Part shown: positions 1-7,599 of the stretch, in pieces
How the letters are laid out: every line of letters starts with the position of its first letter
How positions within the stretch are numbered: the stretch's first letter is position 1
NCBI RefSeq assembly: GCF_000739655.1
Contig: NZ_BATR01000081.1
Location: forward strand, 41,776-105,775
Reading direction: 5' to 3'
Source: Verrucomicrobium sp. BvORR106
GTDB lineage: Bacteria; Verrucomicrobiota; Verrucomicrobiia; Verrucomicrobiales; Verrucomicrobiaceae
Length of the DNA: 64,000 bases
The notes under the pieces: generated by a model
The model's database searches: none
Seen by the model: the letters and a program-made list of their open reading frames with translations, nothing else
What the model was told of the DNA's origin: nothing
Program-made: the position numbers and the translations under genes

Positions 1-146
1 TCTGCCACCCATTTCCTCCGGCAACGTGCCCGCGGGGTTGGAAACCCCGCCTCCCTTTAACTGACTCCGCCGCCCGCCCGCCCGCCGCACTGACGCACCG
101 AACCTCGCCCCCTTGCGCCGACCGCAACTCCGGGCTACCAGCACAG

Positions 147-1112
147 ATGCCCTCTTCCTCGAAGCATCGTGACCTTCTCATCATCAGCGGCTTTGTGCTG
201 CTGGTGCTGCTGCTGGGTGCCCTGCTCACGCCCGCCTTGTTTTTCCCGGCCCAGGCCGTCATTGCAGCCAACCCTCAGGGGTGGGTGGCGCAGTTCTTGG
301 GGGAGAAGGAGTTCCCCAGCTATTTCAACCGCGCCGCTCTCCTGGCCGCGCTGATTGGTCTGCCCTTCCTGCTCAAGGCGTTGCACATGCCGTTCCGCGA
401 GATCGTGGGGGAGGTGCCCTTCGCCCGCGGCTTGCGCCAGTTTGGGACCACCTTCCTGGTCGCCCTCCTCTCCGTAGGGGTGCTGGCGTGGGTGTGTCTT
501 ACCTTTGGCGTCTCCCGCCTCAAGCCAGCGCCAGCCTACCTGGATTTTGGCTCCGCGCTCGCCTCGGGATTGACGGTGAGCATTCTGGAGGAATTCCTCT
601 TCCGCGGGGTCATCCTCGTCATCCTCTGCCGATCCTTGGGGAACCGGTCAGGTCTCTTCTGGACCACCGCCTTCTTCTCCATCCTGCACTTCCTCAAGCC
701 CCCGCTGGACGGCGCGCTGCTCAATGATCAGGTCACCTGGTTCAGCGGTTTCTGGGTCATCACCCAGCTCTTTCGCGGATTTGGTCTGTGGCAGAACGTC
801 GTGGGCGAGTTCCTCGTTCTGGCCGCCGTGGGCTGGGCTCTAGGCAAGGCCCGACTGGGCAGCGGCGGGCTCTGGTACAGCATCGGCCTCCACGCAGGCT
901 GGGTCTTTGGCATGAAGTACTTCAGCAGCCTGGTCTTCACCACCCGCATCCTGCGCAACGGGGAACTCGACCCCTGGCTGGTGCGCAACACCTGCCGCGC
1001 CATTGTCAGCCCTGTAGTCGGCATCCTGCCGCTCCTCATCATCTTCTCCACCGGCATGGTGGCCGTGTGGATCACTTCACGGAAGAAGACAGAGAAGGTG
1101 CTTGGTGCCTAG
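147..1112 (+). CDS. CPBP-family intramembrane metalloprotease (CAAX protease type)
   Basis: This 321-residue protein has a hydrophobic N-terminus (about residues 10-40) and further membrane segments around 65-77, 98-122, 140-162 and 220-235. The CPBP/Abi catalytic signature is visible: the E-E-x-x-x-R motif at E148, E149 and R153, the second-motif histidine H181 in SILHFL, and a third-motif histidine at H249 in GLHAGW. Family members are membrane zinc proteases that act on prenylated proteins or modify immunity and secretion; the substrate here cannot be read from the sequence. It lies in host DNA just upstream of the prophage attachment tRNA. The last codons and stop lie in a short repeat also seen at the end of the gene at 60232. 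Confidence 0.85.
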   Translation: MPSSSKHRDLLIISGFVLLVLLLGALLTPALFFPAQAVIAANPQGWVAQFLGEKEFPSYFNRAALLAALIGLPFLLKALHMPFREIVGEVPFARGLRQFGTTFLVALLSVGVLAWVCLTFGVSRLKPAPAYLDFGSALASGLTVSILEEFLFRGVILVILCRSLGNRSGLFWTTAFFSILHFLKPPLDGALLNDQVTWFSGFWVITQLFRGFGLWQNVVGEFLVLAAVGWALGKARLGSGGLWYSIGLHAGWVFGMKYFSSLVFTTRILRNGELDPWLVRNTCRAIVSPVVGILPLLIIFSTGMVAVWITSRKKTEKVLGA

Positions 1113-1303
1113 TTCTTGGCAGGGCCGTGGCAGCCACGGGAGACTCAAGTCTGAGGGCTGGCGTCTGGCCGTCTCGAGCCTTCCCTCGTGTCTCCGGCGC
1201 AGGCGGTAAAAGTTCTGCGAAAAACCCGTTGCCACGCCCGCAGGTAGCCCCTTAAATCGCCGCTCCTTTCTCTTCGGAGAATCGAATTCAACATTTCCCG
1301 TAC

Positions 1304-1385
1304 GCCAGAGTGGCGGAATTGGTAGACGCGCCAGACTTAGGATCTGGTTTGGAAACAAGTGCAGGTTCGAGTCCTGTCTCTGGTA
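1304..1385 (+). tRNA. tRNA-Leu (anticodon UAG)
   Basis: A cloverleaf can be drawn: the acceptor stem GCCAGAG (1304-1310) pairs with CTCTGGT (1378-1384), including a G-U pair. The anticodon stem CCAGA/TCTGG encloses the loop CTTAGGA with anticodon TAG at 1338-1340. There is a long variable arm and a T-arm containing GGTTCGAGTCC. These are class II tRNA-Leu features. The CCA end is not encoded. The gene stays intact after phage integration because the phage carries a copy of its 3' part. Confidence 0.95.
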
Positions 1386-1388
1386 CGG
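1332..1388 (+). other. attL: Attachment site attL (57-bp core)
   Basis: This 57-bp stretch, from the anticodon stem to 3 bp past the tRNA discriminator base, is repeated identically at 58614-58670. The flanks differ at once: C against T on the left side and A against G on the right side. It overlaps the 3' part of tRNA-Leu, the classic target of tyrosine integrases. Confidence 0.95.
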
Positions 1389-1486
1389 AATAGGGCGATG
1401 ATGCTGGAAAGCCCATAAAATAAGGGCTACAGCTCCGGTGAGTGCTCGGAATATTGACGGAATGCAGCGGTGTGATATCGGTTGGA

Positions 1487-2695
1487 ATGAAGGAAATTGA
1501 CCGCAAACGGGCAAATGTGCGGGCAAAAACACCCGCAAATCGACCGCAATTGCCCGCAAAACCCTTCGTCGTGCATCTGGGTGTGAAGTACCCCCTATTG
1601 TTGGAACGTGGGCTTTGGCGCGTTCGGACCAGAAAGAAGGGCCATGAACTAGACGACAGCTTAGGGGAGGGCTCGCTCGACTGGGCAAAGAAGGAGTTCT
1701 ACAGGAAGATGGCGGCTGGAGAGTTTACCAAGGTCAAGAAGAAGCCCGATCCGGATGAGGGCACCATGCAAAACCTCATGGACGTCTACGAGGAACTTCC
1801 CAAGCGCGCATCAGACGATGTCGCGGAGAGCAACATCAGCCGTCTCGCAGTCATCATTCGAACGGTGTTTGGACGTGAACCAAACAAGGTTGCAATCTCG
1901 GAGTTCACCTCAAAAACTTGGGAGGAGTTCCAAAGGATCCAGCAGGGTGGGAAGCTGGATCTCAGCAAGAGGCATCCAGATAATCAGGCTATCAACTCGG
2001 CCATCAAGCAGGCGAAGTCCGTGATGACCAAGAAGCTTTGGCCATCGTTTGCCCAGAGAGGCATTACCATCAATCCTAACACTGCAATCGTGCAGTGGCT
2101 GCCCGAGGGGTACAAGCCGCCAGCGGAGGCAAAAGGCGATGACTTGGTAGCGGCCTGGGAGAAGCTCCAAAAAACGGACCTGCCCATGTGGTACACGATT
2201 GGCCTCGCCCGCTTTGCGGGACTTCGCCGGGAGGAGATCTCCGCAATGCGGCCGGAATGGGTAATCCGAAAGAAGGGGGTTCCATACGTGCGGCTCATGG
2301 ACAGGCCTGAAGACGGCTTCTTCACAAAAACCGGCAAGCCCTATCAAGCCATCATCCTTCGTGAAGATCTAGCCAAGGCAATCGAGGCTCTCCCCGTCGA
2401 GACTCTTGTAGTGCATCCGAAAACTCCAAATGATCGTGACAGGTGGTTTGAACGAGAGCCTCAGGCCTGGATTCGGCCTTTTGCGCCAAAAGCGCGTCTT
2501 CCGTTGCACCGGCTTCGCGGGCTCTACGTTGACCAGGTGGCCGAAGAGCAGGAGGAAGCAATTGCAGCCCGACAAGAGGCCGTCAAGAAGGCCTCCAAGG
2601 CTGTGGGCCACACAACCACCAAGATCACTGAGGATCATTACCTTACGCCGGAAGCGCTGAAGCAAAGCAGTTCAGTTGAGCAGGCGGTTTACTAG
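1487..2695 (+). CDS. int: Tyrosine recombinase (phage integrase)
   Basis: Site-specific recombinase that would insert the phage into the tRNA-Leu site. From the ATG at 1487 it has 402 residues. The catalytic core is recognisable: the box I arginine in GLRREE (about residue 247), box II H-R-L-R (about 341-344), a downstream G-H (about 374) and the nucleophile tyrosine in DHYL (about 384). An in-frame GTG at 1442 would add 15 residues; I prefer the ATG because the N-terminal sequence after it is basic, as in arm-binding domains. The gene reads away from attL. Its first 75 bp contain repeated CCCGCAAA/GACCGCA motifs that may be arm-type binding sites, so the coding region and the recombination site seem to overlap. 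Confidence 0.93.
   Translation: MKEIDRKRANVRAKTPANRPQLPAKPFVVHLGVKYPLLLERGLWRVRTRKKGHELDDSLGEGSLDWAKKEFYRKMAAGEFTKVKKKPDPDEGTMQNLMDVYEELPKRASDDVAESNISRLAVIIRTVFGREPNKVAISEFTSKTWEEFQRIQQGGKLDLSKRHPDNQAINSAIKQAKSVMTKKLWPSFAQRGITINPNTAIVQWLPEGYKPPAEAKGDDLVAAWEKLQKTDLPMWYTIGLARFAGLRREEISAMRPEWVIRKKGVPYVRLMDRPEDGFFTKTGKPYQAIILREDLAKAIEALPVETLVVHPKTPNDRDRWFEREPQAWIRPFAPKARLPLHRLRGLYVDQVAEEQEEAIAARQEAVKKASKAVGHTTTKITEDHYLTPEALKQSSSVEQAVY
1496..1560. repeat. Candidate integrase arm-type sites, left arm
   Basis: Short repeats are packed here: ATTGACCGCA (1496-1505), CGGGCAAA twice, CCCGCAAATCGACCGCA (1532-1548) and CCCGCAAA (1553-1560). A 16/17 match to the third lies 37 bp from attR at 58561-58577. 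Position and repetition fit integrase arm sites; they also encode the start of the integrase. Confidence 0.5.
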
Positions 2696-2833
2696 ACTTT
2701 TGTAGTAGAGGCTTTTCCCCCTTGCGGAAGATGTATTATTATGGAAATTATATGGGCATTTCTGTTGGTCTAGACCTGATAATGCTTCACTGATGCAATC
2801 AAACTGTCGTAAATCTTCGTATCCGAGCTAGTG

Positions 2834-3559
2834 ATGCAATTGCCTATATCCATTTCACCATGTCCCATCGTTGAGGCGTCGTGTGAAATTCGATTCTCTA
2901 CCGAATTCCCTGATGCGGCCGTTCCTGGCCTTCTTTTTCAACACCTACAGCCCGCGTTCCCGAAAATGTCGACGCTGCCGATCGCAAGTATGCCAGCAGA
3001 GTTGCGCCGCGCGGATCCGAATTTGTCGGTGCAACCGCTCTATCGACTCGATGGGCCTGAAATGTCTGCCCTCGTTGGTGATTCGTCCATTACCTTCACA
3101 GTTTCGGGCACATACAAGGGATGGTCATGGTTTCTCCCTGAGATTCTGAAGAATTGGAAGTTGGTGCTTGACTCCAAGGTTCCCACTGGGGTGAACCGAA
3201 TAGGACTTCGATATGTTGATTTTTTCAAGGCAGACATCTTTCCCCTCACGAGAGTGAGATTTCAGCTGGGCGAGCAATCGTTGGTTGGAATGGAGACCTT
3301 CCTTAGAACCGGGATTGTATGGAACGAAAAAAAATGTATCCTCCAGATCGGGAAAGACGTCCGGCTGACGAGCAGCGCCGAAATTGGCTCCGTTATTGAT
3401 TCGGATGTATTTGAGATATTTGAACAGCCAGGTGACCAGTCTGTCAGTTCTATAGAGAAATTTCTTGACGAAGCTCATGCCGCTGGCAAGCATCTGTTTT
3501 TTTCGATGTTAGATCCAGGTTTTCTCGCCGTCCTTAACCCTGTTTACGCACAGCCATGA
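2834..3559 (+). CDS. TIGR04255-family protein (cargo operon gene 1)
   Basis: A 241-residue protein whose start (PCPIVEASCEIRFS) and middle (RIGLRYVDFFKADIF) match my memory of the sporadically distributed TIGR04255 family. The molecular function of that family is not established. The ATG at 2834 is chosen; a GTG one codon earlier is possible. It is the first gene of a three-gene unit whose stops and starts overlap as ATGA. The unit sits directly behind the integrase and in front of the leftward regulators, where phages often carry accessory genes. The base composition looks more AT-rich than in the neighbouring phage genes, which suggests separate acquisition. A host-protective role is an inference. 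Confidence 0.65.
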   Translation: MQLPISISPCPIVEASCEIRFSTEFPDAAVPGLLFQHLQPAFPKMSTLPIASMPAELRRADPNLSVQPLYRLDGPEMSALVGDSSITFTVSGTYKGWSWFLPEILKNWKLVLDSKVPTGVNRIGLRYVDFFKADIFPLTRVRFQLGEQSLVGMETFLRTGIVWNEKKCILQIGKDVRLTSSAEIGSVIDSDVFEIFEQPGDQSVSSIEKFLDEAHAAGKHLFFSMLDPGFLAVLNPVYAQP

Positions 3560-3837
3560 ATAGCTATTCATATTCTAGCGCACGCGCTATGCAGACGCTG
3601 TACACATGGGCAGTTGTACTGGGAAGTTTTTGCGGCCCTCCGCATACAGACAGGTGTAGGATTAGGTCCTACGAGGTTAATCAGCCTCGTGCTGCGGAGT
3701 CTTATCAAGTCCAAGTTCCATCAATTAATGAAGGAGTGGTGTTGGAGAGGTTCGCGGATAGATTGGTGAGTGAAACCATTGACCTGCCTCAAGACGCGGC
3801 CGAGGTCATTGATAAGCATTTTTGGGATCTGCTATGA
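3556..3837 (+). CDS. Small protein of cargo operon (gene 2)
   Basis: A 93-residue protein I do not recognise. Its ATG overlaps the stop of the TIGR04255-type gene (ATGA) and its own stop overlaps the next start in the same way, which strongly supports translation as part of one operon. There is a short hydrophobic stretch at about residues 13-24 and an acidic C-terminus ending in VIDKHFWDLL. Confidence 0.6.
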   Translation: MNSYSYSSARAMQTLYTWAVVLGSFCGPPHTDRCRIRSYEVNQPRAAESYQVQVPSINEGVVLERFADRLVSETIDLPQDAAEVIDKHFWDLL

Positions 3838-4421
3838 GCGAAGTCTTAGAAGACTTTAAACAATACCTGCCGACATACCTATCAGGGACAGCCAAGGACA
3901 ACTTGTTCAAAGAGTTGGAGTCGTTCCCTAAGAATATTGATGAGCGGATTTACACCCGCAAATTGCAGGGTGAAGCCGTCGTGTTCCAAGGAGATGGCAT
4001 CAAAGAAATGCCATTTATCAATCTGCCTAACGAAAAGGTTGGCCCCGCAAATGTCTTGGTTATTTCCAATACTTGTGACATTGACCCGACCAATCAGCGA
4101 GAAATTCCACTACAGGTTAGCTACTGCCCGATCGTCAAGCTAGGTTCTTGGCTTTCACGGTTGAGAGAGCCCGCGCCGCTTGATCAAGCTGTGCGGGCTC
4201 AGAGAGTTTCATCCATGTTTTACTTGCCGAAAAACGAGCACTTGAAGGATGACTCGGTGGCGCTCTTGGATCGTATGGTTAGTTGCTCGCCAAAAACGCT
4301 GCCCTTCGAGAACCTTCGAGAGAAGAAGCTATTCACCCTTAGCGACTACGGATTTTATCTTTTCCTCTTTAAGCTTTCAATTCATATGACGCGGATCCGC
4401 GAGGGCGTGGCGAGAACCTAG
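3834..4421 (+). CDS. Unknown protein of cargo operon (gene 3)
   Basis: This 195-residue protein starts at the ATG overlapping the preceding stop. A central segment, VLVISNTCDIDP, looks like a beta strand followed by a conserved-looking turn, and the sequence is otherwise soluble and charged. I do not recognise a family. The tight coupling with a TIGR04255-type protein makes a joint function likely. Confidence 0.6.
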   Translation: MSEVLEDFKQYLPTYLSGTAKDNLFKELESFPKNIDERIYTRKLQGEAVVFQGDGIKEMPFINLPNEKVGPANVLVISNTCDIDPTNQREIPLQVSYCPIVKLGSWLSRLREPAPLDQAVRAQRVSSMFYLPKNEHLKDDSVALLDRMVSCSPKTLPFENLREKKLFTLSDYGFYLFLFKLSIHMTRIREGVART

Positions 4422-4503
4422 AACACCTTAATTATCCCTAGTAACCCTCCCGGGGAAGTGGCGAGGATGGATATATCCTCGCCTGTACGACATCCCTTCT
4501 CGG

Positions 4504-4818
4504 TTAAGCAGCATCCTTGAGCCCATCGGCGATTTTGGAGGGGTCTTTCACCCTCTCCAAAATGTGAGCGAGGAGTTGACCTCGCACGCCCTTGCCGCGC
4601 TTCGTGAGAGCGAGGAGATTTTCGTCGATCTTGTCCTGCTCGGAAGGGGAGAGCTTGGACCATGGCAGCGTTGCCTCATGAGGGCCTTGCACAGTGAGAT
4701 CGTACCGGACGAGGGCCTTGATATAGTCGGAAAGGGAGGCGTAACCGAGCTGCTTCGCCCTGATTTCAAGGGCTTCACCAAGGGCTTCAGGGAATCGGAC
4801 GGTTCTAGGTTTTGACAT
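4504..4818 (-). CDS. Ribbon-helix-helix transcriptional regulator
   Basis: A 104-residue protein. Residues about 4-10 (PRTVRFP) form the expected DNA-contacting beta strand and residues 11-37 the two helices (ALGEALEIRAKQ and SLSDYIKALV), the pattern of RHH regulators. An exact 18-bp palindrome lies 22 bp upstream of its start, a likely autoregulatory operator. It sits downstream of the repressor gene in the leftward control region. Confidence 0.75.
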   Translation of the reverse strand: MSKPRTVRFPEALGEALEIRAKQLGYASLSDYIKALVRYDLTVQGPHEATLPWSKLSPSEQDKIDENLLALTKRGKGVRGQLLAHILERVKDPSKIADGLKDAA

Positions 4819-4840
4819 CGTGAAGTGTGGTTAATATTTC

Positions 4841-4858
4841 GTCATACAGCTGTATGAC
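4841..4858. promoter_or_regulatory. Palindromic operator upstream of the RHH gene
   Basis: GTCATACAGCTGTATGAC is a perfect 18-bp palindrome ending 22 bp before the start codon at 4818. On the leftward strand a -10-like TATTAA lies just downstream, so the palindrome covers the expected -35 region. Repression by the RHH product is an inference. Confidence 0.6.
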
Positions 4859-4922
4859 AGCCAAAACATTGACCACTCTTCCGAAAATGGCAAACTGTTC
4901 GAGTGAACAGCGTGAAAGTATT

Positions 4923-5303
4923 TCAGGACCTCATCATCCCTATGGTGACGGCCAACCATTGGGAAAAGCTCGGATCAGCCAACATCATGCGCTCGATCTC
5001 CGAAAGCAGGGCGGTCGCATCGCTACCAAGGTCTTTAGGGGTTGATTTCCCAATCTTGATTCCGATTTCGACCAGGTGTTTCGCGCTGTCTGGCCGCTCA
5101 TCCATCAGGTGAGCAGCGGCTAGGCGAGCTCGATCTGGCTCGGGGAGAGCATCACAAATCGCCTTGAGATGCTTTGGTGAGGGCCGGGCTCTCATTGAGG
5201 TGTAGTTGCTGAGAGAGGTTCGAGCGACACCGCTGGCATCAGCCAGTGCATTTAGGGTCATGGAATCAGCAAGGCGGCGGAGCTCAACGGCGAAGTGCTT
5301 CAT
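4923..5303 (-). CDS. Cro/CI-type HTH repressor
   Basis: A 126-residue protein with an N-terminal helix-turn-helix: LNALADASGVARTSLSNY at about residues 17-34, then basic residues and PSPKHLKAICDAL, as in XRE-family repressors. The C-terminal half is helical and lacks the LexA-like peptidase residues, so this would not be a self-cleaving repressor. It is divergent from the early operon. A -10-like TATATT (5311-5316) ends 7 nt before its ATG, which implies an almost leaderless mRNA, as is common for phage repressors. Likely the lysogeny repressor. Confidence 0.75.
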   Translation of the reverse strand: MKHFAVELRRLADSMTLNALADASGVARTSLSNYTSMRARPSPKHLKAICDALPEPDRARLAAAHLMDERPDSAKHLVEIGIKIGKSTPKDLGSDATALLSEIERMMLADPSFSQWLAVTIGMMRS

Positions 5304-5310
5304 GGTGCAA

Positions 5311-5337
5311 AATATACACCAACTTAAAAAATAGCAA
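5311..5337 (-). promoter_or_regulatory. Putative repressor promoter
   Basis: On the minus strand, TTGCTA (5337-5332) and TATATT (5316-5311) are separated by 15 bp. The -10 hexamer ends 7 nt before the repressor ATG. Confidence 0.5.
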
Positions 5338-5344
5338 AAAAGGG

Positions 5345-5373
5345 TTGCGTCATTTTTTAGGCGTGACTACAAT
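5345..5373 (+). promoter_or_regulatory. Putative early rightward promoter
   Basis: TTGCGT (5345-5350) and TACAAT (5368-5373) are 17 bp apart in the 93-bp gap between the divergent repressor and early genes. The half-sites GTGA and TCAC flank the -10 hexamer and may be an operator. Confidence 0.6.
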
Positions 5374-5396
5374 TCACACGTAACCAGAATATAGTC

Positions 5397-5633
5397 ATGG
5401 CACTTCCAGCGACAATTTCATCACAAAGCGACGCCGAGGAATATGTGGCGTTCAGCGTCAGTGGGCTTATCGCCAGACTCAGGGGTAGCAACGACCTGCG
5501 GGTAAGTGAAGCAGCCCTCAATCTTGAAAAGCGCATTGGCCGCGATCTTAAGCCCACGGCCCCTCCAACGAGGAACGGCGGAAAGGCCGGCAAAGCAAGC
5601 GGTACGCGCATTCCAAAAGGAGGGCGCCGATGA
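5397..5633 (+). CDS. Small early protein, unknown
   Basis: A 78-residue protein, first gene of the rightward early operon and 24 bp after the putative promoter. Its C-terminal third is basic and rich in G, K and R (GGKAGKASGTRIPKGGRR), suggesting nucleic acid binding. Its stop overlaps the next start (ATGA). By position it could be a Cro- or CII-like regulator, but no HTH is clear. Confidence 0.6.
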   Translation: MALPATISSQSDAEEYVAFSVSGLIARLRGSNDLRVSEAALNLEKRIGRDLKPTAPPTRNGGKAGKASGTRIPKGGRR

Positions 5634-5851
5634 CAGACGCTGAAATCTATTTCTCGCTTGAGCAGATCGCAAAACATGTCGGTCGTGGAATGACTCAAGT
5701 TCGTCTGCATGCGCAGAAGGGCTGGCTAAAGGTCGCCCCGAAGCGCCCCGGACTCAAAGCCCATCGTGTCACTCTGACCAACGCCAACCGCTGGATCGCC
5801 CTCCACCATCCCAAGGCGGGCCCAATGACGTCGCCATTTCAATCCACCTAG
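5630..5851 (+). CDS. Excisionase/MerR-like small DNA-binding protein
   Basis: 73 residues. YFSLEQIAKHVGRGMTQVRLHAQKGWLKVAP at about 7-37 has the arrangement of a winged-helix excisionase-like domain: a first helix (LEQIAKHVG), a recognition helix (TQVRLHAQKG) and a strand. In this position it could be the excisionase or an early activator. The start overlaps the previous stop. Confidence 0.5.
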   Translation: MTDAEIYFSLEQIAKHVGRGMTQVRLHAQKGWLKVAPKRPGLKAHRVTLTNANRWIALHHPKAGPMTSPFQST

Positions 5852-5874
5852 TAAAAGCAACCTCGTTCACTCTC

Positions 5875-6177
5875 ATGTCCATGACGATGCGCACACAACG
5901 TCGGCAACATCAAGCCCTCCTGGCAGGTCCTCTTCGGGAAGCTCTGGACCGGGCGAAGGCCGAGCAGTTGGGTATGGTGTCCATCACACGCTCATTTGAT
6001 GTTCGTCGCTGGGATCGAGGCCGAGAGGCTGTCGCGATGCTGGAAGACCTGCAGACCAAGGCTCCAGAGCGTGAAGCTCGCTTCGTCAATGTCGGTACCG
6101 CCCGCAACATGGTGCGCCTCGTGGAGATCTGGGCGCTACCGCCCGCCTCCTCAGCAAACTCAGTTCATGCCGCCTGA
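5875..6177 (+). CDS. Small early protein, unknown
   Basis: 100 residues, basic N-terminus, no domain recognised. Its stop overlaps a small downstream reading frame by ATG/TGA arrangement. Later in-frame ATGs at 5881 and 5887 are possible starts. Confidence 0.5.
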   Translation: MSMTMRTQRRQHQALLAGPLREALDRAKAEQLGMVSITRSFDVRRWDRGREAVAMLEDLQTKAPEREARFVNVGTARNMVRLVEIWALPPASSANSVHAA

Positions 6178-6247
6178 CCAAGATCTTATCGCCTCCGCTT
6201 GGGAGGCTGCACACGCAATCTTCAACGCTTCCACCGATGACCTTTAA
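6167..6247 (+). CDS. Possible 26-residue peptide
   Basis: An ATG at 6167 opens a 26-codon frame that overlaps the stop of the preceding gene and the start of the next one (6237). The coupling pattern is like that of its neighbours, but the frame is too short to judge by composition. Confidence 0.3.
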   Translation: MPPDQDLIASAWEAAHAIFNASTDDL

Positions 6248-6500
6248 CCCAAGCCAGACCGTATTCATCTCGCACCTCGGGCGCGTGAAGCCTTGCATGG
6301 TGGTTAAGCAGGACGGGGAATTTGTCACTGCGACCTCTCTGATGCAGGAGGACAAGTTGACGGCTTTGGCTAGTTGGTGCTTCACAGATCGCGATCCAGC
6401 TTTGCGCCATGCATTGGAATGGGCGGAATCGCAGGTGTGCGAGCTGCGCATGGAACTTGGGCTGCCGTTGGAAGCCCCCCTCCGTGGAACCGGGGAATAG
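6237..6500 (+). CDS. Small early protein, unknown
   Basis: 87 residues; the N-terminal half looks like a small beta domain (VFISHLGRVKPCMVVKQDG) and the C-terminus is helical. No family recognised. Part of the early operon. Confidence 0.55.
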   Translation: MTFNPSQTVFISHLGRVKPCMVVKQDGEFVTATSLMQEDKLTALASWCFTDRDPALRHALEWAESQVCELRMELGLPLEAPLRGTGE

Positions 6501-6507
6501 TTGAAAC

Positions 6508-6714
6508 TTGAAAGTTCGAGGAACCAATCTAGACCGCATTCCTGCCGTGACTCTCGACAAACCCACGCTCATCCGATTGACCCAATTTGCCCGGGATCAC
6601 GCACGGAAGAGCAATGCTTCTCGCGCCAAAGAATCCCTCGGGACGCTTCGCAAAGAACTCACCGCCACGCAGGAGCACAACGCCCGTTTCAAGTCCTGGT
6701 ACAGCGCCAGGTAG
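6508..6714 (+). CDS. Small early protein, unknown (TTG start)
   Basis: A 68-residue frame from a TTG at 6508, seven bases after the previous stop. It is basic and helical at its C-terminus (RAKESLGTLRKELTATQEHN). No family recognised. Confidence 0.45.
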   Translation: MKVRGTNLDRIPAVTLDKPTLIRLTQFARDHARKSNASRAKESLGTLRKELTATQEHNARFKSWYSAR

Positions 6715-6746
6715 AGCCCTGAAAATCAACCCTCAAAGACCGAGCT

Positions 6747-6893
6747 ATGTCCGCGAACCTCAATCGACGCATCCCCCTCCGCGACGCTGACCGCGCTCTT
6801 CACCGTGGCGACGAGCATGCAGGCTGTGTTCCGCTCGCCGTGGCTGCCTACTTCGTCTCCCTGATCATCATCGCAATCCTCTGCCTCTTCTGA
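6747..6893 (+). CDS. 48-residue single-span membrane peptide
   Basis: From the ATG at 6747 the frame gives 48 residues: a charged N-terminal half followed by one hydrophobic helix (LAVAAYFVSLIIIAILCLF) at the C-terminus. The next gene begins 3 bp after its stop. Its start lies in a 17-bp sequence, TCAAAGACCGAGCTATG, repeated exactly at the start of the helicase gene at 10330. Confidence 0.55.
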   Translation: MSANLNRRIPLRDADRALHRGDEHAGCVPLAVAAYFVSLIIIAILCLF

Positions 6894-6895
6894 CT

Positions 6896-7459
6896 ATGTG
6901 TATCCAGATCCTCGACACCCACGAATCGCAGCCGCCAATCAAGGCGACGCAGATCACCTTGGCGAATCCGCCCTACATCCCAGAGCTGCCCGCCTGCCTC
7001 ACCCCGAACGCCCGTCTGGAAACCGAAACCCAGCGACTGCTTGAAGCAGAACTCTGCCTCCGTGCGGCGACGCGCCACAGTGAGATGGCCAAGTGGGCGC
7101 ACCTGGATGCGGCCTTGCAGCTGGCAGAGCAGCAGATTTCCCTGCCGTTCCAGCGGCTTCTGTGGGCCGATGAACGCCACAAAGAGGAAACAGATGCCTC
7201 TATCCTGAGCGAGGAAGAGGTGGAGGCGATGGGTTATTTCATCGGCAAGGTGGTGCGCTGCCGCAAGGAGCGCCGCCATCCGGACTTCGACGCGGAGGAG
7301 TGCAAGGGCATCCGCGGGCTGCTGCAGAAGTACGCGGCCGCGATCGCGGAGAAGCGTGAGCACTGCGAAGACGCCACGTGCGCCGAGGATCATGACTTCT
7401 GGCATGTGCGGCAGTGCATGATGGCCGCGAATGCGGAGCCTGTTCGGGCTGCTAAATGA
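6896..7459 (+). CDS. Unknown early protein, helical
   Basis: 187 residues, mostly helical and acidic, with five cysteines in the second half (RCRKER, EECKG, HCEDATCAED, RQCM). I do not recognise a family. It sits just upstream of the recombination genes. Confidence 0.6.
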   Translation: MCIQILDTHESQPPIKATQITLANPPYIPELPACLTPNARLETETQRLLEAELCLRAATRHSEMAKWAHLDAALQLAEQQISLPFQRLLWADERHKEETDASILSEEEVEAMGYFIGKVVRCRKERRHPDFDAEECKGIRGLLQKYAAAIAEKREHCEDATCAEDHDFWHVRQCMMAANAEPVRAAK

Positions 7460-7527
7460 TCACACTTACCAACGATGCGGCGGCGCGTGCGGACACGCGG
7501 ACGACAAGTAGCCACCAAGCCGGGTGA
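7456..7527 (+). CDS. Possible 23-residue peptide
   Basis: A 23-codon frame whose ATG overlaps the preceding stop (AAATGATC). The rest of the 140-bp gap to 7600 holds nothing I can name. Confidence 0.2.
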   Translation: MITLTNDAAARADTRTTSSHQAG

Positions 7528-7599
7528 GTAGGTAATTGGCTGAAAACGAAAGCCCCTGCCGAGTAGAGATCGGCCCGCATCACCCCTTTCCCAAAGATC

